From Pseudarthrobacter sp. SSS035 (GTDB lineage Bacteria; Actinomycetota; Actinomycetes; Actinomycetales; Micrococcaceae): a DNA stretch of 64,000 bases. The translations under genes and the position numbers were made by a program. The notes below the pieces were generated by a model. The model did not search any database. It saw nothing but the letters and a program-made list of their open reading frames with translations, and had not been told where the DNA came from. The stretch lies in assembly GCF_023273875.1 (NCBI RefSeq), contig NZ_CP096882.1, positions 2,108,001-2,172,000 on the forward strand, written 5' to 3'. Positions 53,451 through 60,695 of this stretch are shown here, in pieces (position 1 is the stretch's first letter; the number at the start of each line of letters is the position of its first letter).

Positions 53451-53550
53451 GCGTCACGCACGGCAGCCATTTGGAAAGCACGACGGCGCCCTGCCGCGGA
53501 TTTGCGCGGTGGGGCGCCGTCGTCGGGCGTTAAAGCCCGCCCTGCGTGAC
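53451..53550. repeat. Intergenic imperfect palindrome, copy B
   Basis: About 100 bases from GCGTCACGCA to CCTGCGTGAC with internal words TTTGGAAAGCACGACGGCGC and GCGCCGTCGTCGGGCG in inverted order. Length, end words and layout agree with copy A. Behind it the 25-base word TGCGTGACACGAC(A/G)TGA(C/A)GCGA occurs twice in tandem (53543 and 53568). The rest of the 53418-53731 gap holds no gene. Confidence 0.7.
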
Positions 53551-53731
53551 ACGACATGACGCGAGGCTGCGTGACACGACGTGAAGCGACGCCGGCGGCG
53601 GCGGGTGGGTCCCGCCGTCGGACTTTACATGGTGGCAATAGCCGGGACATTCAGGCGAAACCACCCGGCGGAAACATGGGATACGGCCCCTCCGGCCTTT
53701 CCGGGCCAGGCTCTGCTGAAGGAGTGCACGC

Positions 53732-56371
53732 ATGGCTACGCCGTTGAACCAGAGCGTGGCGGATTCCGCCCTGCTGACCGGATCGCTGCCGCTGGGCCTG
53801 CTGCGGACGTTCATCCAGTCGGACCTGGCGGACGAAGGTTTCACCCCCACCCTCCTGGCCGAACTGAAGGTCCTCGCCCGTGTCCCCGGGCTGCTGGTGG
53901 CCTGCAACTACGGCGGAACACTGTGCGACGCGGAGGGAATCTCCACCGAGACCCTTCCCCTGGGGAGCGCCGCGATCGCGCTCCGCGCCCTGGCCGCCCT
54001 GCCCAACACCCATGCCGCCGTCATCTCGGGGCGCTCGCTGCGTGACCTCGCCGCTGTGTCACGGCTGCCCGCGGAGGTGCATCTCATCGGATCGCACGGC
54101 GCGGAGTCGGACATGGCCTTCGCCCACGTCCAGGACCTCGCCACCGAAGCCACTCTCCACAAGGTAGGCATCGCGCTTTCTGAGGCCGTGGGTTTCCAGG
54201 AGGGCATCTGGATCGAGCGGAAGCCGGTGGCCGTGTCCGTGCACACCCGGCCGGCCTCGCCGGCTGTGGTGCAGGTGGTGACGGAAACGGCGCGGGAGAT
54301 GGCCAGGGCCCACGGGCTGTTCTTCATCGTGGACGGTTCGGTCCTGGACCTCTCGGTATTGGAACCGGCCAAGGCAGACGCCCTGGAAAATCTCCGGTCC
54401 CGGCTGGGCGCGAGTGCTGCGCTGTACGCCGGGGACGCCCACAGCGACGAACTGGCCATCGCCACGCTCCGCGGCCCGGACCTGGGGTTACGCGTGGGGC
54501 CGGGGGAGACCCGTGCTTCCCACCGGCTGCGGGATCCGGAATCCTTCGCCCGCGTCCTTGCCCTCCTGTTCGAGCTGCGGCGGGCCTGGCTTTTCGGCGA
54601 GGACGCCGTGGGGCTCGAGCGCCACACGATGATTGGCAACGGATCCTCCACCGCTTTGGTCACGCCGGATGCCAAGGTCTGCTGGATGAGCCACCCGCTC
54701 CCGGATTCAGGGTCGCTGTTCGCCCACATCCTGGGCGGCGACGCCGCCGGGCATTTCTCCGTTGAGCCGCTCAAGTCTTCGCAGGTTCTGGGCCAGCGCT
54801 ACGTGGACAGCACCATGATCGTGGAGACGCGCTGGGCGGACGTGACCGTCACGGACTACCTGGAGCCGGCACCGGCCGGGATCACCAGCCTGGTCCGGGT
54901 ACTCTCCGGCACCGGCGGCGCCAAGATCGTCTTCGCGCCCCGGCCGGATTACGCCAACGCGCCGTTCAGCATGGAAGCCCGGGGCGATGAACTCCATGTG
55001 GTGGGGACCTCCGATCCCATTTTCCTGTTTGCGCCAGGCGTCAGTTTCACCATCACCTCGGACGGCCTCCACGCCACCGCCACCGCTTCGGTCAACCTCC
55101 AGGACGGGCCTGTGGTCCTCAACCTGCGCTGCGGCGACACCGAGCCTGCGTTGGCGGACCCCGGCGGGGAGACGGAACGGCGGGCGGGGGTGGCGCTCCA
55201 CTCCCGCCGCTGGGTGCAGGAACTGGAGCTGCCCTCGGTGAAGCCATCGCTGGTCCGCCGCTCGGCGCTGGTACTCCGGGCACTCGTGCACGAGCCCACG
55301 GGTGCCGTGCTGGCCGCGCCCACCACGTCGCTGCCCGAAGGAATCGGCGGCACACGGAACTGGGATTACCGCTACTGCTGGCTGCGGGACGGGTCCATGA
55401 CGGTGAACGCGCTGGTGGACCTGGGCTCCACGGCCGAGGCGGCCGGTTTCCTGAGCTGGCTGGGCCGGATCCTTGAACATGCGCCGGGCCCGGAATGGCT
55501 GCATCCGCTGTACTCGGTGACGGGGGCGCCGCTGTCCACGGAGGCCGTCATCGACAGCCTGCCCGGGTATGCGGGGTCCCGGCCGGTCCGGATCGGCAAC
55601 GCCGCGGACCACCAGGTCCAGCTGGACGTCTTCGGACCGGTGGCCGAACTGATCCACGGCGTCAGCTCACGGAATGGTGGCCTTGAGGGCGGCCACTGGG
55701 ACCTGTTGGTGCAGATGGCGGCCGCCGTCCTGGCCCGGTGGCACGAGCCTGACCACGGCATCTGGGAAGCCCGGCGGCCGCCGCGGCACCACGTCTACAC
55801 CAAGGTGATGTGCTGGGTGACGCTGGACCGCGCACTGCGGACCGCCGACCGGCACGGCAGGACGCCGGATCCGGCGTGGGAACCCACGGCCCGGATCATC
55901 CGGGAGGAAGTCCTGCGCGAAGGCTGGGATGACTCGGCCGCGTCCTACACGGTGGCCTACGACAGCCCCGACCTGGATGCAGCCGTCCTCCACATCGGGC
56001 TCTCCGGCCTGCTGGATGTCACTGACCAGCGGTTCCTGGACACCGTCACCGCCGTGGAGAGGGAACTGCGGGTGGGCCCCACCGTGTTCCGGTACAGGTA
56101 CGACGACGGCCTGCCGGGTTTGGAGGGCGGCTTCCACATCTGCACCACCTGGCTGATTGAGGCTTACGTTGCGGTGGGCAGGATCGAGGAGGCCTGGGAC
56201 TTGTTCGACCAGTTGGTGAACCTTTTTGGGCCCACCGGCCTGCTGCCCGAGGAATACGATCCCAGCACGGAGACGCACCTGGGGAACCACCCTCAGGCCT
56301 ACTCGCACCTGGGGTTCATCCGCTGCACCCGGATCCTGGACCGGCACAAGCCAGAGGCCAAAAGGACGTAG
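53732..56371 (+). CDS. Trehalose-phosphatase-like domain fused to GH15 hydrolase
   Basis: 879 residues with AAGGAG before the ATG. Residues about 40-280 follow the HAD-type trehalose-6-phosphate phosphatase: LLVACNYGGTLCDAEG (motif I), VISGRSLRDL, the HLIGSHGAE segment, KADALENL and YAGDAHSDELA. Motif I normally reads D-x-D-G-T; here it is Asn59-Tyr-Gly61-Gly-Thr, so both the nucleophile and the acid/base Asp are gone, and the phosphatase should be inactive. Residues about 300-875 are a GH15 domain: IGNGSSTALVTPDAKVCWMS, GGTRNWDYRYCWLRDGSMTV, GHWDLLVQ, and LLPEEYDPSTETHLGNHPQA with the catalytic-region Glu. GH15 members in actinobacteria include trehalases; this may hydrolyse trehalose or an alpha-glucan. 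No signal peptide. Confidence 0.87.
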   Translation: MATPLNQSVADSALLTGSLPLGLLRTFIQSDLADEGFTPTLLAELKVLARVPGLLVACNYGGTLCDAEGISTETLPLGSAAIALRALAALPNTHAAVISGRSLRDLAAVSRLPAEVHLIGSHGAESDMAFAHVQDLATEATLHKVGIALSEAVGFQEGIWIERKPVAVSVHTRPASPAVVQVVTETAREMARAHGLFFIVDGSVLDLSVLEPAKADALENLRSRLGASAALYAGDAHSDELAIATLRGPDLGLRVGPGETRASHRLRDPESFARVLALLFELRRAWLFGEDAVGLERHTMIGNGSSTALVTPDAKVCWMSHPLPDSGSLFAHILGGDAAGHFSVEPLKSSQVLGQRYVDSTMIVETRWADVTVTDYLEPAPAGITSLVRVLSGTGGAKIVFAPRPDYANAPFSMEARGDELHVVGTSDPIFLFAPGVSFTITSDGLHATATASVNLQDGPVVLNLRCGDTEPALADPGGETERRAGVALHSRRWVQELELPSVKPSLVRRSALVLRALVHEPTGAVLAAPTTSLPEGIGGTRNWDYRYCWLRDGSMTVNALVDLGSTAEAAGFLSWLGRILEHAPGPEWLHPLYSVTGAPLSTEAVIDSLPGYAGSRPVRIGNAADHQVQLDVFGPVAELIHGVSSRNGGLEGGHWDLLVQMAAAVLARWHEPDHGIWEARRPPRHHVYTKVMCWVTLDRALRTADRHGRTPDPAWEPTARIIREEVLREGWDDSAASYTVAYDSPDLDAAVLHIGLSGLLDVTDQRFLDTVTAVERELRVGPTVFRYRYDDGLPGLEGGFHICTTWLIEAYVAVGRIEEAWDLFDQLVNLFGPTGLLPEEYDPSTETHLGNHPQAYSHLGFIRCTRILDRHKPEAKRT

Positions 56372-56375
56372 CCGC

Positions 56376-56429
56376 GCGCGAACGTACACTTGAGGCCCGG
56401 CCGGGAGGGCCCCAACTGTCCGTTCGCGC
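56376..56429. terminator. Bidirectional terminator-like hairpin between convergent genes
   Basis: GCGCGAACG (56376-56384) pairs with CGTTCGCGC (56421-56429), with a second GC-rich hairpin (GGCCCGG / CCGGGAGGGCC) inside. The genes on both sides converge here. Confidence 0.6.
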
Positions 56430-56432
56430 CGG

Positions 56433-57359
56433 TCAGTTGAGCAGCAGCGCGACGCCGATCATGGCGGGTACCGCCACCACCGTGGTGATCAGGACGGTGT
56501 CCTTGGCCACGGTGAGGCCGGTCTGGTAGCGGCTGGCCGCAACAAAGACGTTCTGCGCCGTGGGGAGGGATGCCACCACCACGGCCGCGAACAGGGCGGG
56601 GCCGTCCATACCCAGGGCGAAGCGGGCAAAAACGTACGCGATGGCCGGCTGGACCACCAGTTTGAAGGCACTGGCCAGGAGGGTGTCCACGCGCCTGCCG
56701 GCGGCGGCCTGCAACGGCCGGCTGCCGTTCAGGCTCATGCCGAAGGCGATCAGCATGGCCGGAATCGCGGCACCGCCAATGAGGTGGATCGGCTCCAGAA
56801 GCAGCGGCGGAACCTCCCAACCGGTCCCCGCCACCAGCAGGCCCAGGCCCGAGCCAACAATCATCGGGTTCCGCAGGATCATCAGAATGAATCCCCAGGG
56901 CGTGGTGCGGTGTGAGCTGGTACTGGCGTCCAGGATCATCAGGAAAATCGGAGTGAAGAACGCCAGCTGGAAGATCAGCAGCGGTGCCACGTAACTGGCG
57001 TCGCCCAGAACATATACCGCGATGGGAATACCGAGGTTCGCGGAGTTGGCCAGGGAAGCGGCCATCGAGGACATCAGTGCTTCCGGCAAGGCGCGCTTGA
57101 GGACGAACTTCACGATGCTGAAGAAGACAAGGGCGGTGCAGACGGCGGACACCGCCGTGACCAGCAGCGGTTCCGCGAAGACTTCCCGCAGCTGCGCCTT
57201 GCTGAGCGTCTCGAAGAGGAGTGCAGGGCTGGCCACAAAGAAGGTCAGGCCACTGAGGACCTGGCGGGCGTTGTCGCCCAGGATCCGTTGGCGGCCCACA
57301 AACCAGCCCACCATGATGATGAACCAGACAACAAAGAAGCCCTGCAGCACGCCTACCAA
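56433..57359 (-). CDS. AEC-family transporter (auxin-efflux-carrier type)
   Basis: 308 residues, about ten membrane helices. The typical N-terminal bundle is FFVVWFIIMVGWFVGRQRIL with NARQVLSGLTFFVASPALLF, and the conserved core is SLANSANLGIPIAVYVLGDA. The C-terminal half has GGAAIPAMLIAFGMSLNGSR and ASLPTAQNVFVAASRYQTGL, as in AEC/MdcF carriers of malonate or malate. The substrate is unknown. It lies 51 bases downstream of panD on the same strand. Confidence 0.92.
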   Translation of the reverse strand: MVGVLQGFFVVWFIIMVGWFVGRQRILGDNARQVLSGLTFFVASPALLFETLSKAQLREVFAEPLLVTAVSAVCTALVFFSIVKFVLKRALPEALMSSMAASLANSANLGIPIAVYVLGDASYVAPLLIFQLAFFTPIFLMILDASTSSHRTTPWGFILMILRNPMIVGSGLGLLVAGTGWEVPPLLLEPIHLIGGAAIPAMLIAFGMSLNGSRPLQAAAGRRVDTLLASAFKLVVQPAIAYVFARFALGMDGPALFAAVVVASLPTAQNVFVAASRYQTGLTVAKDTVLITTVVAVPAMIGVALLLN

Positions 57360-57410
57360 GAAAAGCCTCCAAGGCTGCGGCGGCGGGGTCTGCCCGGACT
57401 CACGCTCCGG

Positions 57411-57836
57411 CTACAGGGCGGCGTTGTTCAGGGCGAACGGCGGACGCATCAGGCCGGGCGTGTGGCACTCGGCGGGGTCGTTTCCGATCTGGACAATCTT
57501 GTTGTCCTCATCCACATGGATGACCTTCGGGGTGTAGGCATGGGCCTCTTCCGTGGTCATCTGGGCATAGGTGATGAGGATAACGATGTCGTTCTCGTGC
57601 ATCAGGTGGGCTGCTGCCCCGTTGATGCCGATGACACCGGAGCCGCGCTCGCCGGCGATGGTGTAGGTCTCCAGGCGCGCACCGTTGGTCACGTCCACGA
57701 TGGCCACGAGCTCGCCAGGAAGGATATCGGCAGCATCCAGCAGGTCCAGGTCAACGGTGACCGATCCTACGTAGTGCAGGTCGGCATGCGTGACGGTGGC
57801 CCGGTGGATTTTGGACTTGAACATTGTGCGATTCAT
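57411..57836 (-). CDS. panD: Aspartate 1-decarboxylase
   Basis: 141 residues. MNRTMFKSKIHRATVTHADL with Lys9, the self-cleavage site Gly24-Ser25 in HYVGSVTVDLDLLDAAD, the active-site Arg55/Tyr59 segment GARLETYTIAGERGSGVIGI and NGAAAHLMHENDIVILITYA are all present. Cleavage creates the pyruvoyl cofactor. The enzyme turns aspartate into beta-alanine for pantothenate and CoA. No panC or panB is next to it. The length is usual for actinobacteria. Confidence 0.97.
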   Translation of the reverse strand: MNRTMFKSKIHRATVTHADLHYVGSVTVDLDLLDAADILPGELVAIVDVTNGARLETYTIAGERGSGVIGINGAAAHLMHENDIVILITYAQMTTEEAHAYTPKVIHVDEDNKIVQIGNDPAECHTPGLMRPPFALNNAAL

Positions 57837-57942
57837 AACCCGCCCAGTCTAGCGTCGGCACCCGGATCGCGCTGTGACGCACTAAACATGCCGGCGGAAG
57901 CTGTTTCCCCGCCTACCCGCACGTGACCGGGCGATCCGGCAC

Positions 57943-58869
57943 CTAACTGGATGCGCCGCCGTCGTCCGTCCTTGCTACTGAGGTGGCGGTGGCGGCCAGC
58001 GTCTCGCGGGCGGCGAGGATGGCCGGCCGCTGCGCGCTGGAGCGGCGCACGGATGTGAACACGGTGCGGTGCGGGTTGCCCGGCAGGTCCAGCAGCTGGG
58101 CGGTGGTGCCGCGGCCGGTCCAGACGAGGTCCGGCATCAGCGCCACGGCATTTCCGGACTCGATCAGCCTGATCTGCGCCTGGAGATCGGCAGTTTCGAA
58201 GCGCACATCGGGTTCGAACCCGGCACTCCGGCAGGCCTGCTCCGCCCAGTGCCGGGAGGCCGCGCCGCGGGGCTCCATAACCCAGGGCAGCGCGGCAGTA
58301 TCTTCCAGCGACGTGATGGGCGGCCGGCCGGGAGCGGCGGGCGGAACGGCCAGCCGGATCGCGTCAGTGGTCAGCTTGATGCGGTCCAGCTCCGGGTAAC
58401 GCGGGGCGGCGTGGCCCGGATACTGTTCGGCGATGACCAGGTCAAAATCGCGCGCCCACGTCTCATGAAGTGCCGTTTCGGGTTCGCGCTGGATCATTTC
58501 AATCCGGACCTCCGGGTACTCCGCCGTCATCCGCGAGAGCGTGTCCGGCATCAGCGCCAGGGCCGCGGACTGGAACACCGCGATCCGGACGGTTCCCGTG
58601 ACAGTGGTCAGCGACGCCGCCAGGTCTGCTTCCGCCTGCTCCATGGTTTCGAGCAGCTGGGCGGTGTGGGCCACCAGGACTTCAGCTTGGGGCGTCAGCT
58701 GCACGCGCCGCCCCGTCTTCCGGAGCAGCTCCACGCCCACTTCCTTTTCCAGCAGGGCAAGCTGCTGGGAGACCGACGACGGGCTGTACTGCAGTGCCTC
58801 CGCCACCTCCGCCAAGGTGCCCCGGATTTTCAGTTCGCGGAGAAGCCGCAGGCGCCGGACATCGAGCAT
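57943..58869 (-). CDS. LysR-family transcriptional regulator
   Basis: 308 residues from the ATG at 58869; the frame is open further upstream but this start gives the classic N terminus. The winged helix-turn-helix is LRELKIRGTLAEVAEALQYS followed by PSSVSQQLALLEKEVGVELL; the C-terminal co-inducer domain has TVRIAVFQSAALALMPDTLS. It is transcribed divergently from the APC permease, with the shared motif 58917-58950 between them, so it probably regulates that gene and perhaps putA. A proline-sensing role is inferred from the neighbours. Confidence 0.9.
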   Translation of the reverse strand: MLDVRRLRLLRELKIRGTLAEVAEALQYSPSSVSQQLALLEKEVGVELLRKTGRRVQLTPQAEVLVAHTAQLLETMEQAEADLAASLTTVTGTVRIAVFQSAALALMPDTLSRMTAEYPEVRIEMIQREPETALHETWARDFDLVIAEQYPGHAAPRYPELDRIKLTTDAIRLAVPPAAPGRPPITSLEDTAALPWVMEPRGAASRHWAEQACRSAGFEPDVRFETADLQAQIRLIESGNAVALMPDLVWTGRGTTAQLLDLPGNPHRTVFTSVRRSSAQRPAILAARETLAATATSVARTDDGGASS

Positions 58870-58916
58870 GGCCACATTCCTTGATGAATCTAATGAATAT
58901 AGGTTAGAAGTAGTCA

Positions 58917-58950
58917 CTTTATCTAATGCAATTGCGCTTGCATACTGGTG
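58917..58950 (+). promoter_or_regulatory. 34-bp promoter motif, copy at the APC permease
   Basis: CTTTATCTAATGCAATTGCG and the following CTTGCATACTGGTG match 60622-60655 at 26 of 34 positions without gaps, the most conserved parts being CTTTATCTxATG, ATTGC and CATACTGGTG. It lies about 75 bases before the permease start and 50 before the divergent LysR start. It may combine a LysR site with a promoter (TTGC and TACTGG as rough elements). Confidence 0.6.
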
Positions 58951-59023
58951 TACCTGAGTTACCCCCGTCACAGCCCCTCGCCGGGGCGCCGCGATGGGGC
59001 CGCACCCCACGCAGGAGTTCCTG

Positions 59024-60487
59024 ATGAGCACAAGAGATATGTCCCAGTCGATTATGCGGCGCAAGCCCATCGACGACATCGAAGAAGAAAACAAGCACAG
59101 CGGGCTGTTCAAGTCCCTCGGGCTCTGGCAGCTCACCGCCATTGGTGTCGGCGGCATCATCGGCGTCGGAATCTTCTCCCTCGCGGGCCTGGTGGCGGCG
59201 GGCAGTGAAGGAAACCCGGGGGTGGGGCCAGCGGTGCTGATCTCGTTCCTTGTCGCTGGTCTCGCATCCGCCGCGGCTGCCCTGTCCTACGCCGAGTTTG
59301 CAGGCATGATTCCGCGCGCAGGGTCCGCCTACACCTACGGCTACGTTGCTCTGGGTGAGGTGATTGGATGGTTCATCGGCTGGGACCTGCTGCTCGAATA
59401 CATTGCCATTGTGGCCGTGGTGGCCATTGGCATTTCGGGGTACTTCGATGCCTTCCTGTCGGGAATCGGCGTTAACATGCCTGTCTGGATGACGTCCACG
59501 CCGGATGAGGGCAAGGGCGGCATCGTCAACATTCCCGCCATCGTGGTCTGCCTCCTGGTGACCTGGATCCTGTCCCGCGGCACCAAGGCATTCGGCCGTT
59601 TTGAACTCGTAGCCGTGGCCATCAAGGTCATCCTGATCCTGTTCATTATCGGCCTCGGCGTTTTCTACATCGACACCAACAACTACAACCCGTTTATGCC
59701 CAGCGGCTTTGGGCCGGTCCTGGCCGGTGCCGCGACCGTCTTCTTCGCGGTGTTCGGGTACGACGCCATGAGTACCGCGGCGGAAGAGGCAACCGACGGC
59801 AAGAAGCACATGCCGAAGGCCATCATCCTTTCGCTGATCATCGCCATGCTGCTCTACGTCGCTGCCACCCTCGTCCTGACCGGCATGCAGAACTACAAGG
59901 ACATCGACCCCAAGGCCGGCTTCGCTTCCGCCTTCACCGGCGTGGGTCTGCCAGTCATCGCCACCATCATTTCGGTCTTCGCTGTCCTGTCCATCCTCAC
60001 GGTGATGCTGACCTTCCTCCTGGGCGTCACGCGTGTCTGGTTCTCCATGAGCCGCGATGGCCTGCTGCCAGGCTGGTTCGCCAAGACGGACCGGCACGGA
60101 ACCCCGCAGCGCGTTACCTGGATTGCCGGCGTCGCCTCCGCCCTGCTGGCCGGCGTGTTCCCCATCAAGGCCGTCGCGGACCTCACCAACATTGGCATCC
60201 TGGCCGCGTTCGTCGTCGTCTGCTTCGCCGTGATCGTGTTCCGCTACAAGAAGCCGGACGCTCCACGCACCTTCCGCCTGCCGCTGATGCCCGTTATTCC
60301 GGCCTTCGGTGTGCTGGCGTCCGCCTTCCTCATGTTCCAGCTGCACTGGGAGACCTGGATGCGCTTCGGCGTCTGGCTGGTTATCGGCCTGGCCATCTAC
60401 TTCTTCTACGGCCGCAAGCACTCCCTGATGAACCCGGACAGTCCGCGGCACGAGGAGATCGTGGAGATGCACCGCCCCCTCACCTGA
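59024..60487 (+). CDS. APC-family amino-acid permease
   Basis: 487 residues from the ATG at 59024 with AGGAG 6 bases upstream; an earlier ATG at 58994 has no such site. Twelve membrane helices. The substrate loop LTAIGVGGIIGVGIFSLAGL and SYAEFAGMIPRAGSAYTYGY are the signature of cationic/neutral amino-acid carriers (CAT/YfnA branch); GYDAMSTAAEEATDGKKHMP follows in helix 6-7. It is divergent to LysR and upstream of putA with a matching promoter motif, so uptake of proline or a related amino acid is inferred. Confidence 0.92.
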   Translation: MSTRDMSQSIMRRKPIDDIEEENKHSGLFKSLGLWQLTAIGVGGIIGVGIFSLAGLVAAGSEGNPGVGPAVLISFLVAGLASAAAALSYAEFAGMIPRAGSAYTYGYVALGEVIGWFIGWDLLLEYIAIVAVVAIGISGYFDAFLSGIGVNMPVWMTSTPDEGKGGIVNIPAIVVCLLVTWILSRGTKAFGRFELVAVAIKVILILFIIGLGVFYIDTNNYNPFMPSGFGPVLAGAATVFFAVFGYDAMSTAAEEATDGKKHMPKAIILSLIIAMLLYVAATLVLTGMQNYKDIDPKAGFASAFTGVGLPVIATIISVFAVLSILTVMLTFLLGVTRVWFSMSRDGLLPGWFAKTDRHGTPQRVTWIAGVASALLAGVFPIKAVADLTNIGILAAFVVVCFAVIVFRYKKPDAPRTFRLPLMPVIPAFGVLASAFLMFQLHWETWMRFGVWLVIGLAIYFFYGRKHSLMNPDSPRHEEIVEMHRPLT

Positions 60488-60499
60488 CCCCCCTTGCAC

Positions 60500-60560
60500 G
60501 TTGCCCTATCACTTTTGGTCCCTAAACCCACGTTTTAGGAACCAAACGTGATAGGGCAAC
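60500..60560. repeat. 27-bp near-perfect palindrome between permease and putA
   Basis: GTTGCCCTATCACTTTTGGT and CCCTAAA (60500-60526) pair with 60534-60560 at 25 of 27 positions around a 7-base centre. It begins 12 bases after the permease stop. It could terminate the permease transcript or be a dispersed palindromic element. Its AT-richer composition stands out. Confidence 0.8.
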
Positions 60561-60621
60561 TCGTGTTTAGGGGGCGGTCAAAGCATTGGTTTTCCTAACC
60601 TGTATTGCTTAGAAAACATCG

Positions 60622-60655
60622 CTTTATCTTATGTGATTGCAAGCTCATACTGGTG
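60622..60655 (+). promoter_or_regulatory. 34-bp promoter motif, copy at putA
   Basis: CTTTATCTTATGTGATTGCA and AGCTCATACTGGTG, the second copy of the motif found before the permease. It ends 40 bases before the putA start codon, a good place for a promoter. Confidence 0.6.
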
Positions 60656-60695
60656 GATAAGACCCCTTCCACACCAAGGAAAGAACGAGCAAACC

